Assembly (NCBI RefSeq): GCF_900104675.1
Contig: NZ_LT629945.1
Span: 2,929,683-2,993,682, forward strand
DNA from: Angelakisella massiliensis
Lineage (GTDB): Bacteria > Bacillota > Clostridia > Oscillospirales > Ruminococcaceae
Length of the DNA: 64,000 nucleotides
Direction of reading: 5' to 3'
A model generated the notes under the pieces. It had not been told where the DNA came from. It saw only the letters and a program-made list of their open reading frames with translations, and did no database searches. This document shows positions 16,874 to 26,379 of the stretch, one piece after another. Position numbers and translations under genes: made by a program. Numbering within the stretch: position 1 is the stretch's first letter; each line of letters begins with the position of its first letter.

Positions 16874-17090
16874 GGTCGCTCCTCCTTGTGTTGTGTTTTT
16901 TACTATGAACGAGGGGCAAAACGATTTTGTGCAGACAAGACCTCACCTGAAAGCGTTTTCCCCTCACTTTACCGGGAGCATGCCCCATCTTTGAAGGTTT
17001 CCGCAAACAGCGCGGAAAAATCACACTGGGGCGTTTTCATAAATCTGACACCCTGCACCTTGGTTTCTGGGGATATTGCCTGGCGAAAAG

Positions 17091-17135
17091 AAAGGGCCGG
17101 CGTTTACACTTTCATAAAAATCATCGCGGCCCTTT
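17091..17135 (-). terminator. Possible terminator after citC
   Basis: AAAGGGCCG (17091-17099) pairs with CGGCCCTTT (17127-17135), followed on the minus strand by CTTTTCG. The loop is long (27 bases), so the call is weak. A second, imperfect stem lies closer to the citC stop at 17210-17260. Confidence 0.4.
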
Positions 17136-17260
17136 TCCACTAAGCGATCAGTTTGGAAAGGAAAAGCCCAAATGTTATATCCTGCAAAAGCCAGAAAAAT
17201 CGCGGCAGCGGGAGGTTCTCCTTTTCTCCGTCCGGCTTTTTCCCGCTCCTGTGCCAGGAT

Positions 17261-18271
17261 TTACTGATCCCCCATCCGGCGCAGCTTCTCCAGCACCGGA
17301 CGCGCGTCCTCACTCTCCAAATACGCGAACGTGGTAGGCGGCACCAGGGGCCGAACGCCCTCCAGATCTCCCTGAGCCAGCAGTGCACGCACCCGGGAAG
17401 CACTGATGGGCTGGCCCTCCTGTTCCTTGCGGGGCAGCTCCACCACCTGGATCTCCGGCTCCAGCCTCTGCTTGAGGGTTTGGTTATAAATCGCCGTTAC
17501 CGGGGATAGAGGTTCTGTACCAACATACCTCCGTGTCACACCCAGCGTGGGAGCGGTGTGGGCCTTAAAAATCTCGGCGTCAATGGCACAATGGGCATAG
17601 GCCAGCTGGGTCTCCTTGGTAAAATAGGAAGGGAAAGTCAGAGAGGATACTGCATACCTTCCTCCCGGGAGCACCACCACATTGGGCAGGTCTGCCGTCC
17701 CTTCCCTGATCAAGCGAATACGGTCCTCAAAGGGGAAGACCGAAACATCCTCCTGAACCGCCAGAATCACCACTTTGTCGCACTGGGAGGCCGCGGTCTC
17801 TACCAGATACCTGTGGCCCAGGGTGAAGGGATTGCAGTTCATCACCATTGCGGCAGTCAGAGGCGCCGGGGCGCCTGCGGCTTCCCTGATCTGAGCACAG
17901 TATTCCTCAATGCCGGGCCGCCCCCATTCCATCAGCGCCGCATAGGGCCGGGCAACAGCCACCTGACGGAAGCCCAGTCCCCGGAACATCACCGCCTTTT
18001 CCGGCTTGGTGAACAGGTGCAGGTTGGTTCTGCCCCTTTCCCGGGCCTTGCCGATCAAATGGGTGATCACCGTACCTGTCAGATCCTCTCCCTGATGCTC
18101 GGGGCTGACGGCCATCATCTGGATCATATCCTCCCACAGTGAGCCTGTGGCCACCAGCTCGTCATCCTCAAACACACCCACTGTATACTCCGCTTTATAG
18201 TTGGGCGTCAAACCGCACTGTCTCAGCAGCGGTTCCGCCTGATGCAGATCAATGGAATATTCTTCCCGCAT
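17261..18271 (-). CDS. citC: [Citrate (pro-3S)-lyase] ligase
   Basis: 336 residues, the usual length. The N-terminal ~115 residues form a GNAT-like domain (GSLWEDMIQMMAVSPEHQGE, FRGLGFRQVAV). The C-terminal domain is a nucleotidyltransferase fold with NPFTLGHRYLVE (HxGH-type site, ~150) and ISASRVRALLAQGD. It acetylates the prosthetic group of citrate lyase acyl carrier protein using ATP and acetate. No citD/E/F/X/G neighbours occur in the window, so the lyase must be encoded elsewhere or the gene is an orphan. Confidence 0.93.
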   Translation of the reverse strand: MREEYSIDLHQAEPLLRQCGLTPNYKAEYTVGVFEDDELVATGSLWEDMIQMMAVSPEHQGEDLTGTVITHLIGKARERGRTNLHLFTKPEKAVMFRGLGFRQVAVARPYAALMEWGRPGIEEYCAQIREAAGAPAPLTAAMVMNCNPFTLGHRYLVETAASQCDKVVILAVQEDVSVFPFEDRIRLIREGTADLPNVVVLPGGRYAVSSLTFPSYFTKETQLAYAHCAIDAEIFKAHTAPTLGVTRRYVGTEPLSPVTAIYNQTLKQRLEPEIQVVELPRKEQEGQPISASRVRALLAQGDLEGVRPLVPPTTFAYLESEDARPVLEKLRRMGDQ

Positions 18272-18328
18272 GGATGCACCTCCTTGTCTTTGGCCGGAAC
18301 CATCTTGCGGCTTCCGGCTTCTTATGAT

Positions 18329-18357
18329 ATGATAACATATCCTGCTTTTTCAGGCAA
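18329..18357 (-). promoter_or_regulatory. Promoter of citC
   Basis: TTGCCT (18352-18357) and TATCAT (18329-18334) are 17 bases apart on the minus strand, ~55 bases before the citC start. Together with the plus-strand promoter at 18507 it forms a divergent citC/LysR intergenic region, the usual layout for LysR-controlled genes. Confidence 0.6.
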
Positions 18358-18506
18358 TGAGAACCACTTTTTTTCTCCCGGAAACGGTGGGATTTCTTTC
18401 CGGGATTTTCACTGAAAAATCTATGGTCCCCCCAGGGGAAACGATTCTTTTCTTTTCCGTCAGCTGACTGAGGAAGGTAAAATTTTTCAAATCCTGCCGC
18501 TGATGA

Positions 18507-18535
18507 TTGACGGCAAAACTCACATATTATATAAT
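18507..18535 (+). promoter_or_regulatory. Promoter of the LysR-type regulator
   Basis: TTGACG (18507-18512) and TATAAT (18530-18535) with a 17-base spacer, ~170 bases upstream of the regulator. No LysR T-N11-A box can be assigned with confidence in 18358-18506. Confidence 0.75.
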
Positions 18536-18713
18536 AGAAACTGCAATGTTCTCATAGGTTATGCACAGAAAAATGCCGTTTATTGGAAATTTTCTCCTTT
18601 AGCGGTTTTCCTTTTTTTCATAACCTGACGGCTTCAAGCTGTTCCAGGCTGGCAACCGCTGTGTCCGCTCCGGCTGACTCCATGGAAGCAGTTGATACAG
18701 GAGGTGTTTGTCC

Positions 18714-19658
18714 TTGACGCAAAAAGAACTGATTTACATCACCACTATCGCTGAGGAAGGGAATATTTCCAAAGCGGCGGAAAAGCTGTTCATCGCTCAG
18801 CCTTCTCTGAGCCGCTGTTTGTCCAACATTGAAAAATCCCTGGGCGTGGAACTGTTCAAGCGCACCTCCGATGGAATGAAGCCTACTCCCGCTGGGGAGT
18901 ATTATATTGCCAGCGCCAAAATGATCCTGAAAACCTACAGTGACATGAAGGTACAGATTTCCCGGCTCAATGATATGAAAGCGGGAAAGCTGACCATCGG
19001 CACCACCACCTTTTTGGGCTCCTTCGCCCTGCCCGCAGTGCTCAAAACCTTCAGCACCCTTTACCCCAACATAGAAGTGAGCATTGTGGAAGACGTTTCC
19101 GTGAACATTGAAAACGAGATTATCAAAGGAACGGTGGATCTGGCCATCCTCCATACGCCTCTTGTAACCGACGCGGTGGAATATCAGCGGCTGACCAGGG
19201 AGCGGTTTCTGCTGGCTGTACCGCCGGATGACCCGCTCAATGATCAGTACTACGTCAAAGACGACAGCCAGGAAAAATATCTGGATATCCGCCTGACTGC
19301 CAATCGCTCCTATATTCTCACCCATCCCACCCAGCGGACCCGGCAGGTATCCAACCGGATTTTGGCAGAAGCAGGAATCACTCCCAAGGTACGTTTTTCC
19401 ACCAAAAGTATCCAGACCGCTACCCGGCTGGTGAGCGCGGATCTGGGGTTCACCCTGGTGCCTCACAGCTACTGCTCTCTGTTCAGCCAGGACTACAGCC
19501 CCAATTATTATTTTTTGGAGGAGCTGTATCATCCCTACTGGGAACTGGTGGTTTGCTATTCCCGTGAGCTGCCGTTGTCCAAAGCCGCTGAGGAGCTCAT
19601 CCGCATCAGCACTGAAACCATGCCTTACCTCTACTATCATCAGGAACGGGGAAGGTAA
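18714..19658 (+). CDS. LysR-family transcriptional regulator
   Basis: 314 residues from the TTG at 18714, which has AGGAGG 9 bases upstream; a TTG at 18708 is in frame but too close to that site. Residues ~1-60 are the winged helix-turn-helix (EEGNISKAAEKLFIAQPSLSR). Residues ~90-300 form the periplasmic-binding-like effector domain (KAGKLTIGTTTFLGSFALP, GTVDLAILHTP). It is divergent to citC, which it may regulate. Its effector is unknown. Confidence 0.93.
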   Translation: MTQKELIYITTIAEEGNISKAAEKLFIAQPSLSRCLSNIEKSLGVELFKRTSDGMKPTPAGEYYIASAKMILKTYSDMKVQISRLNDMKAGKLTIGTTTFLGSFALPAVLKTFSTLYPNIEVSIVEDVSVNIENEIIKGTVDLAILHTPLVTDAVEYQRLTRERFLLAVPPDDPLNDQYYVKDDSQEKYLDIRLTANRSYILTHPTQRTRQVSNRILAEAGITPKVRFSTKSIQTATRLVSADLGFTLVPHSYCSLFSQDYSPNYYFLEELYHPYWELVVCYSRELPLSKAAEELIRISTETMPYLYYHQERGR

Positions 19659-19745
19659 AATTCGTACAAGCTTTGCTTTCAAGGGGACAGGAGGGAAATG
19701 CCTCTTGTCCCTGTTTTTATTGAAATTTGTGGAGGTAAATCGAGA

Positions 19746-20237
19746 ATGAGCGGCACATTGAGTTTCAGAACTGCCCAGCGGAAGGATATTCCTTTAATCC
19801 TGCAATTCATCAAGGAATTGGCAGACTACGAAAAAATGCTTGATGAGGTTGTAGCTGATGAAGATACCCTGGAAACATGGATCTTTGACCGGCAGAAAGC
19901 CGAGGTGATCTTCCCGCTGGTGGATGGAAATGAAATTGGATTTGCTCTATTCTTCCATAATTTTTCCACCTTTCTTGGACGGGCCGGAATCTATCTGGAA
20001 GACTTATATATAAAGCCTGAATTCCGCGGCAGAGGCTACGGCAAAGCCATGCTGCAAAAACTCGCTTCCATCGCGGTGGAGCGGGGCTGCGGGCGATTGG
20101 AATGGTGGTGCCTTGATTGGAACAAACCCAGTATTGACTTCTATCTGTCTTTGGGCGCACAGCCAATGTCTGACTGGACAGTTTACCGTATCGCGGGAGA
20201 CACCCTCACCCAGCTTGCGCAGGAATGCAATGATTGA
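19746..20237 (+). CDS. GNAT-family N-acetyltransferase
   Basis: 163 residues from the ATG at 19746 (GGAGGT 9 bases upstream). The sequence has the length and arrangement of diamine (spermidine/spermine-like) acetyltransferases: FRTAQRKDIPLILQFIKELA, FALFFHNFSTFLGRAGIYLE, the acetyl-CoA loop RGRGYG (~99), and LDWNKPSIDFYLSLGAQ. The substrate is uncertain. It may be transcribed with the LysR gene, 87 bases upstream. Confidence 0.9.
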   Translation: MSGTLSFRTAQRKDIPLILQFIKELADYEKMLDEVVADEDTLETWIFDRQKAEVIFPLVDGNEIGFALFFHNFSTFLGRAGIYLEDLYIKPEFRGRGYGKAMLQKLASIAVERGCGRLEWWCLDWNKPSIDFYLSLGAQPMSDWTVYRIAGDTLTQLAQECND

Positions 20238-20412
20238 TTTCCCGTCTGGTCTGCCAAAGTGAAAAACACCACCAGCGCTGCCGGCTGAGGCATTCTTTTT
20301 TCTGGATGGTAAAACAGGGAAAGTGCCTGCTCTTTGCGGAAAATAAGCTGCTGTTTTTTCGCAGAATTTTTTTGCGGTGGGGCAGAGAAAAGAATTTTTT
20401 TTACAAAATCGG

Positions 20413-20441
20413 TTGACAGTCCCCTTAAAAAGTGCTTTAAT
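20413..20441 (+). promoter_or_regulatory. Promoter of the T-box/trpXYZ operon
   Basis: TTGACA (20413-20418) and TTTAAT (20436-20441) are separated by 17 bases, placing transcription start just before the T-box stem I. Confidence 0.8.
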
Positions 20442-20450
20442 ATTGCTAAA

Positions 20451-20720
20451 CCGATGAGGCGGAGATAAAACCAGAAAACGAACCTACAGAGAGCCGGCGC
20501 TGCTGAGAATCCGGCGGATGACGTTCTGGACAAATGGACCGCTGAGGGCGGGGAGGAACGGCGCAAGCCCAGTATATCCCGACGCAGGACCAGCGTTAGC
20601 GGGTCAGGAATGTGTTGGCATTCCCCAGAGTGGTCGCTGTCAAAGCGGCAATCAAGGTGGTACCGCAGGTGTAATTTCAAGCATCTGTCCTTGTTTACAG
20701 CAAGGGCAGGTGCTTTTTTA
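20451..20720 (+). promoter_or_regulatory. Tryptophan T-box leader with terminator/antiterminator
   Basis: The stem I base is GCGG/CCGC (20459-20462 with 20539-20542) and CCAGAA/TTCTGG (20471-20476 with 20524-20529). The specifier loop between them contains TGG at 20535-20537 followed by A and then the closing helix, the geometry of a T-box codon; TGG reads Trp. The conserved AGAGAG arm is at 20488-20493. The T-box element AAGGTGGTACCGC is at 20654-20666. The terminator is a 14-bp stem (20680-20693 with 20701-20714) plus six T. Uncharged tRNA-Trp should stabilise the antiterminator and switch on the ABC genes. Confidence 0.95.
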
Positions 20721-20803
20721 TTTCTCCCGGCGCCGCCAAATCCTTCAGACCTTCTCCACTCCAACAGGTGGAAGCATATCAAACAAGATTGGAGAGGAAA
20801 CAC

Positions 20804-21841
20804 ATGAAAAAGAAAAACAACCTGCTCAACAAGACCCTGGCCTTCCTGCTGTCCTGCGGAATGCTCCTGGCAATGGCCGGATGCGGCTCCTCCGCTTCCT
20901 CCAGCGCCTCCTCCACAGCTTCTTCCGCTTCGGCCTCCACCGCCCAAAGCAGCAGCCAATCCGCCGATGAGACCACCTCAGGAGAAAAGCTCCGCATCGG
21001 TCTGGTACAGCTGATGGACCACCCCTCCCTCAACGAAATCCGGGATTCCTTCATCGCCGGCATGGCCGAGCTGGGGTATGATGAGAGCAAGGTGGAATAT
21101 GACCTGCAAAACGGCCAGAATGATCCTACCATCCTCAACTCCATCGCCCAGAAGTTTGTGGGGGACGATGTGGATTTGATCGTGGCCATCGCCACCCCTG
21201 CCGCTCAGTCCATGGCAGCGGCCACCAGCGATATTCCCATTCTCTTCTCCGCTATCACCGATCCGGTCTATGCCGGTCTGGTACAGTCCCTGGATGCTCC
21301 TGGCGGCAACATCACCGGCACCAGCGACGCTATCCCGGTGGAATCCATCTTCCAGCTGGCTGACGAGCTGACCCCCGGCATCCAAAGCTATGGTCTGCTC
21401 TACAACGCCGGTGAATCCAACTCCCAGTCGGTCATCGCTCAGGTAAAGGAGTATCTGGACAGCAAGTCCATCGCCTACACCGAGGCTACCGTCACCAACT
21501 CCAGCGAAGTGCAGCAGGCTGCCCTGAACCTGGTCACCCAGTGCGACGCTATCTTCTCCCCCATTGATAACACTGTCGCCTCCGCTATGCCCGCTCTGGC
21601 CACTGTGGCCATTGAAAACGGCAAGCCGGTCTATGTGGCCGCTGATTCCATGGTCAACGACGGCGGTTTGGCCACTGTTGGTATCAGCTACACCAACCTG
21701 GGCAAGGAAACCGCTGAAATGGCGGTGGAGATCCTGGAGGGCGGAGATCCCGCCACCATCCCGGTACGCACCCTTTCTGAGTTCAGCCGGGTCATCAATC
21801 CCGATACCGCCGCCGCCCTGGGCATTACCGTTACCGAATAA
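20804..21841 (+). CDS. trpX: Tryptophan ABC transporter substrate-binding lipoprotein
   Basis: 345 residues from the ATG at 20804 (GGAGAGG upstream). The signal peptide ends in the lipobox MAGC, then a Ser-rich linker. The body is an ABC_sub_bind (PF04392-type) two-lobe binding protein: LRIGLVQLMDHPSLNEIRDS, VGDDVDLIVAIATPAAQSM, YNAGESNSQSVIAQVKEYL, FSPIDNTVASAMPAL. The specificity comes from the upstream Trp T-box and the match to the streptococcal TrpXYZ gene order, not from the binding pocket. Confidence 0.88.
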   Translation: MKKKNNLLNKTLAFLLSCGMLLAMAGCGSSASSSASSTASSASASTAQSSSQSADETTSGEKLRIGLVQLMDHPSLNEIRDSFIAGMAELGYDESKVEYDLQNGQNDPTILNSIAQKFVGDDVDLIVAIATPAAQSMAAATSDIPILFSAITDPVYAGLVQSLDAPGGNITGTSDAIPVESIFQLADELTPGIQSYGLLYNAGESNSQSVIAQVKEYLDSKSIAYTEATVTNSSEVQQAALNLVTQCDAIFSPIDNTVASAMPALATVAIENGKPVYVAADSMVNDGGLATVGISYTNLGKETAEMAVEILEGGDPATIPVRTLSEFSRVINPDTAAALGITVTE

Positions 21842-21985
21842 TTTTCGGAGATATCCGCGGGAACAGCTCCTTGCCGGGCTGTTCCCCTTTGCACTCCTTT
21901 CACCGGATGCTCCTTTTTGGGGACTCTGAGAATTGACACTTTGCTCTTTTTCCCATCAAAACAACTTCTGGAGGTTGTGTACGTT

Positions 21986-22891
21986 ATGAATATCATCCTC
22001 ATCGGCGCGCTGGAACTGGGACTGATTTACAGCATCATGGCGCTGGGTCTGTTTGTATCCTATCGGATGCTGGATGTGGCCGATCTGACTGTGGACGGAA
22101 GCTTCACCACCGGTGCCGCTGTCTGCGCTGTAGTCAGCCTTACCGGTCATCCTCTGGCAGGGCTTATGTTGTCCATCCCTGCGGGAATGGCCGCCGGTCT
22201 GGTCACCTCCCTGCTGCAGACCAAAATGAAAGTCCAGCCCATTCTGGCCGGTATCCTCACCCAAATGGCCCTCTATTCCATCAACCTGCGGATCATGGGC
22301 AATAAATCCAACCTCTCCCTGCTGGGAAAAGAGAGTGTCTTTACCCTGACTGAGGGATGGCTGCCCCAGTCCATGAGCCGGTTGGCAAAATTGCCGGTCA
22401 TTGTTCTGATGGTGGCGGTTATCTGCCTGCTGCTGGCCTTTTTCCTCAAAACCAAAACCGGCCTGTCTCTTCGGGCAACCGGCGATAATGTGGAAATGGT
22501 CCGCTCCTCCTCCATTGATCCCCATTTTACCAACGCCCTGGGCCTGGCTATCGCCAACGGCCTGGTGGCCCTTTCCGGCGCTGTGCTGGCTCAGTACCAG
22601 CAATACTCCGACCTGAACATGGGCGTGGGCATGGTGGTCATTGCTCTGGCCTCCATTATTATCGGTGAGGTGATCGTCGGCCGCCGCAATATCCCTGTTC
22701 ATATTCTGGCGGTGGTGGCCGGCTCCATTCTCTACCGGCTGTTTATCGCGCTGGCTCTCCGGGCGGCCTCTCCCAGCGATCTGAAGGCCATCTCGGCGGC
22801 GATCGTCGCTCTGGCCATCTCCTATCCCGCCATCAAGGAAATGATCGCTGTGGCCAAACTGAAACGAAAGGGGCGTGTCACCCATGAATAA
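21986..22891 (+). CDS. trpY: Tryptophan ABC transporter permease
   Basis: 301 residues from the ATG at 21986 (GGAGG 10 bases upstream; an earlier frame start is not supported). About eight to nine membrane helices of the branched-chain amino-acid-type permease fold (BPD_transp_2): IYSIMALGLFVSYRMLDVAD, DLTVDGSFTTGAAVCAVV, ATGDNVEMVRSSSIDP for the ATPase coupling loop. It overlaps the ATPase gene by 8 bases. Confidence 0.92.
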   Translation: MNIILIGALELGLIYSIMALGLFVSYRMLDVADLTVDGSFTTGAAVCAVVSLTGHPLAGLMLSIPAGMAAGLVTSLLQTKMKVQPILAGILTQMALYSINLRIMGNKSNLSLLGKESVFTLTEGWLPQSMSRLAKLPVIVLMVAVICLLLAFFLKTKTGLSLRATGDNVEMVRSSSIDPHFTNALGLAIANGLVALSGAVLAQYQQYSDLNMGVGMVVIALASIIIGEVIVGRRNIPVHILAVVAGSILYRLFIALALRAASPSDLKAISAAIVALAISYPAIKEMIAVAKLKRKGRVTHE

Positions 22892-23693
22892 AATGCTGGA
22901 GCTGGAGGGGATCTCCAAAACCTTTTTCCCTGGTACCCCCAACGCCCACAAGGCGCTGGATCAGCTCTCCCTGACCCTGGAGCCGGGGGATTTTGTTACT
23001 GTTATCGGCTCCAACGGCGCCGGTAAATCCACCCTCTTTAACGTCATCAGCGGAATGTTTCTCCCGGACGAGGGACGCATCCGCCTGGATGGACGGGACA
23101 TCACCTTTGAAAAGGAGCACAAGCGGGCCGCTGTCATCGGCCGCATCTTCCAGGACACCACCAAGGGTACCGCTCCGGGCATGACCATCGAGGAAAATTT
23201 GGCCCTGGCCTATCTCCGCAGTACCGGCAAACGCTCCCTGATGGGCATTACCGCCGCTGACAGGAAGCTGTTTCGGGAAAAGCTGGCTCAGCTGGATTTG
23301 GGATTGGAGGACCGCCTGACTGCCAAGGTGGGGCTGCTTTCCGGCGGACAGCGGCAAGCGGTGGCGCTGCTGATGAGCACGCTGGTGACCCCGAAGCTGC
23401 TGCTGCTGGATGAGCACACCGCCGCTCTGGACCCGGCCACCGCCGAAAAGGTACTGGATATTACCCGGCGCATTGTTCGGGAACAGAAAATCACCTGTAT
23501 GATGATCACCCATAACATCAGTTCTGCCCTCACTTTGGGCAACAAAACCATCATGATGGACAGCGGGCGGATCGTTCTGGACCTTCAGGGAAAAGAGCGG
23601 CAGGAAATGACTGTTCCCCGCCTGCTGGAGCTGTTCAAGGAAAAGGTATCCAAGGACTTTGATAATGATCGCACGCTGCTGGGACAGGATTGA
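22884..23693 (+). CDS. trpZ: Tryptophan ABC transporter ATP-binding protein
   Basis: 269 residues from the ATG at 22884; a GTG at 22875 is in frame but only 2 bases from AAAGGGG. Walker A GSNGAGKST (~41), signature LSGGQRQA, Walker B LLLLDEHTAALDP (His in place of the usual Pro), switch MITHNISS. It completes the T-box-controlled operon. Confidence 0.94.
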   Translation: MNKMLELEGISKTFFPGTPNAHKALDQLSLTLEPGDFVTVIGSNGAGKSTLFNVISGMFLPDEGRIRLDGRDITFEKEHKRAAVIGRIFQDTTKGTAPGMTIEENLALAYLRSTGKRSLMGITAADRKLFREKLAQLDLGLEDRLTAKVGLLSGGQRQAVALLMSTLVTPKLLLLDEHTAALDPATAEKVLDITRRIVREQKITCMMITHNISSALTLGNKTIMMDSGRIVLDLQGKERQEMTVPRLLELFKEKVSKDFDNDRTLLGQD

Positions 23694-23750
23694 AGCCTCT
23701 CCCCACAACGGAATATGGGATGAAACGGATGGAAAGGAGCCTGTTTGACC

Positions 23751-24410
23751 ATGAAAATCACATTTTTGAGCCATGCCTGTTTCCTGCTGGAGGATGGAAA
23801 GCACAGTCTGCTGATCGATCCTTATCTCACAGGCAATCCTTTGGCTGCGGCAAAACCGGAGGAGCTTTCCCCCGACTTCATCGCCGTTACCCATGCCCAT
23901 GGCGATCACCTGGGTGACACCGCCGCCATCGCCAAGCGGTGCGGCTCCACCATATTCGCGGTGGCGGAACTGGCGCGGACACTGAGAGGAGAATGTCTCA
24001 CCGTATCCGATGGCAACCTGGGAGGCAGTCAGCCCACTGCCTTTGGCCGGTTAAAATATGTTCCCGCCTGCCATGGCAGCGGCATTGCCGGCGGTCTGGC
24101 CTGCGGCCTGCTGGTGGAGATGGACGGCAAAAAAATTTACCATGCAGGAGATACCGCGCTGATCAGCGATATGGCGCTGCTGCGGGAGGAAAAAATCGAC
24201 CTGGCGCTGCTGCCTATCGGGGATTATTACACTATGGGGCCTGAGGATGCCCTGCGGGCAGCTGAGATGATCCGTCCCGGGATGACCATCCCCATGCATT
24301 ACGACACCTTCCCTGTTATCCGGCAGGACCCGGAAGCTTTCCGTGCCGCGGCCCAAAAGCGGGGGCTGCCTGTGCGGGTGATGGCCCCAGGGGAAAGCTT
24401 TGTCCTTTGA
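23751..24410 (+). CDS. UPF0173 metallo-beta-lactamase-fold hydrolase
   Basis: 219 residues from the ATG at 23751. The metal-binding motif is HAHGDHLGD (~45-53), with a further histidine in PACHGSGIAGG and aspartate in KIYHAGDTALISD; PMHYDTFP near the C-terminus supplies the last histidine. Length and motifs match the UPF0173 family, whose substrate is generally unknown. It starts 57 bases after trpZ and may be co-transcribed with it. Confidence 0.93.
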   Translation: MKITFLSHACFLLEDGKHSLLIDPYLTGNPLAAAKPEELSPDFIAVTHAHGDHLGDTAAIAKRCGSTIFAVAELARTLRGECLTVSDGNLGGSQPTAFGRLKYVPACHGSGIAGGLACGLLVEMDGKKIYHAGDTALISDMALLREEKIDLALLPIGDYYTMGPEDALRAAEMIRPGMTIPMHYDTFPVIRQDPEAFRAAAQKRGLPVRVMAPGESFVL

Positions 24411-24452
24411 ACCATCATTCCTGACTATCTGCGGAATATCAGAACAACTATT

Positions 24453-24481
24453 GGTCCTCAGTCTGTTTCAGGCTGGGGACC
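24453..24481 (+). terminator. Hairpin after the UPF0173 gene
   Basis: A 12-bp stem (24453-24464 with 24470-24481, including G-U pairs) and 5-base loop lie 43 bases after the stop. Only TT follows, so it is a weak intrinsic terminator. The rest of 24411-24887 contains no gene I can support. Confidence 0.5.
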
Positions 24482-24887
24482 TTGGTATACTCAAAAGAGT
24501 TTGACACATTCCCCCAAGGTATCCCGCTCCCCCATGGACACGTCCCATGGCTATGATGAAGCCAGCGGTTATACTTCCGTTTTCCCGCCTCTTTGGGCTG
24601 GTCGTGGCATAAAAAATCAGACACACTCAAAGTAATCCGGTCCTCTCTGGATATACCGCCGGCTTCTTGAAACATTTTTACAAGTCTGCGATCCCCAGCT
24701 CACTTCAAAATGGGGATCTTCCCCGCCCTCTTGTGTGTCTGCCTGTAAAAGCAGAAAAAATTTTCCGTCTCTATTTTCTTTTTCCCCTGAAGAAGATGGA
24801 AATCCCCTATGCGGGCCTTGATTTCATCCGGGCAAAAAGGTATGATGGAAACGGTTTTTCTCTATTTTTCCGGAAAGGAAGTTATTT

Positions 24888-25922
24888 ATGATCCTGTTTC
24901 AATGTGACTATACCCATGGGGCTCATCCCAATATCATTGAGCGGCTGGCTCAAACCAATCTGGAGCAGACCCCCGGCTATGGTGAAGACCATTATTGCCA
25001 GGAAGCTGCTCAGCTGATCCGTCAGGCCTGCGGCGGAGCGGATCTGGACGTTCATTTTATGGTGGGCGGCACACAGGCCAATTTTACTGTTATTTCTTCC
25101 GCGCTGCGGCCTTATCAGGGGGTGCTTTCGGCAGAATCCGGCCATATCAACGTCCACGAAACCGGAGCTGTGGAGGCCTGCGGCTACAAGGTTCTTCCCC
25201 TGCCTTCCTCCGACGGAAAGATCACTGCCCAGCAGGTGGAGCAGGCGGTAACCGCCCATTGGCAGGACTCTACTCATGAACATATCGTGCAGCCGGGAAT
25301 GGTTTATATTTCCCAGCCCACCGAGGTGGGAACCATCTATACCAAAGAGGAACTGACCGCCCTCTCCCAGGTCTGCCGTAAATTCGGACTGCCCTTATAT
25401 GCAGACGGCGCGCGTCTGGCCTGCGGACTCACCGCAGAGGGCTGCGGCCTCACCCTGGCTGATATGGCCCGCCTCTGTGACGCCTTTACCATCGGCGGCA
25501 CCAAAATGGGCGCGCTGTTCGGTGAAGCGGTGGTGCTGACTCATCCGGCGCTGCGGAAGGATTTCCGGTATCTCATCAAGCAAAAAGGCGGCATGTTGGC
25601 CAAAGGCCGTCTGCTGGGCATTCAGTTCTGCGAACTGTTCCAGAATGATCTGTACTGGCAGCTGGGCCGCCACGCCAATTCCCTGGCGATGGAGATCCGT
25701 CGGGCCTGCATGGAAAAGGGATATCCTTTCCTGGTGGACAGTCCTACCAATCAGCAGTTCCCCATCCTGCCTGACAGCCATCTGGAGCGTCTGGCGGAAA
25801 AATATGTTTACAGCTACACTCAGAGAATGGATGAAAGCCACAGCGCTGTCCGCTTCTGCACCTGTTGGGCAACCCGAAAAGAGGATGTAGATCAGCTGGC
25901 AAAGGACATTCTGGCGCTGTAA
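24888..25922 (+). CDS. ltaE: Low-specificity L-threonine aldolase
   Basis: 344 residues. A PLP fold-type I enzyme of the beta-eliminating lyase family: CDYTHGAHPNIIERL at the N-terminus, VGGTQANFTVI, SAESGHINVHETGA, LYADGARLACGL and the Schiff-base lysine in FTIGGTKMGALFG (~208). It cleaves threonine or allo-threonine to glycine and acetaldehyde in the cytoplasm. AAAGGAAG precedes the ATG. It is monocistronic. Confidence 0.93.
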   Translation: MILFQCDYTHGAHPNIIERLAQTNLEQTPGYGEDHYCQEAAQLIRQACGGADLDVHFMVGGTQANFTVISSALRPYQGVLSAESGHINVHETGAVEACGYKVLPLPSSDGKITAQQVEQAVTAHWQDSTHEHIVQPGMVYISQPTEVGTIYTKEELTALSQVCRKFGLPLYADGARLACGLTAEGCGLTLADMARLCDAFTIGGTKMGALFGEAVVLTHPALRKDFRYLIKQKGGMLAKGRLLGIQFCELFQNDLYWQLGRHANSLAMEIRRACMEKGYPFLVDSPTNQQFPILPDSHLERLAEKYVYSYTQRMDESHSAVRFCTCWATRKEDVDQLAKDILAL

Positions 25923-26379
25923 CATTCGGTTGGGTAAATGCCGCTGAAATCCTGGCTCCAAAATGTACAGCGCCGCTCCTTTGGCTTTCCGTAAATTCAA
26001 GATCTTTCCTTCAGTGAATCAAGTGGCAAAGGCGCCTGTGATGATATATCCCAATTGGAAAGAACCGTTTTGTGCCTTCTTTTCAGCGGTATCCATCTTT
26101 GCACGCCTGCTTTTAAAGAATCTTTTCTTATTTTGTACAGTCCCATTTTCAGAGCAGGCACAGTGATTCTCCCTGTGCTCTCTCATAAAACATCTCACCA
26201 GGTTCCATCCTCATGATTGAAAAAGGGTGGAACCTGTTTGTCTGCCCGACACCATCAGTCAGCTTTCCCTAAAAAAAGGAGGACTGTCGGGTTTGACCAT
26301 CATGTTTTTTGACCCATACTTTTTTGAGCAGGGTGCAAAATTTTCTGCGTATACCACGGTGGTGCTTTCTCCTTTTGGT
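25923..26379. other. Intergenic region with inverted repeats
   Basis: No gene is supported. GCACAG/CTGTGC around 26157-26180 and CAGGTTCCA (26199-26207) with TGGAACCTG (26228-26236) can form hairpins followed by little U. They may end transcription of ltaE. Confidence 0.4.

Noticed and set aside
18618..19682. A 354-codon open frame on the minus strand opposite the LysR gene
   Set aside because: It is a codon-bias shadow of a gene with clear helix-turn-helix and effector motifs; no ribosome site or recognisable sequence on the other strand.
24448..24675. 75-codon minus-strand frame between the UPF0173 and threonine aldolase genes
   Set aside because: No ribosome site, no recognisable sequence, crosses a hairpin.
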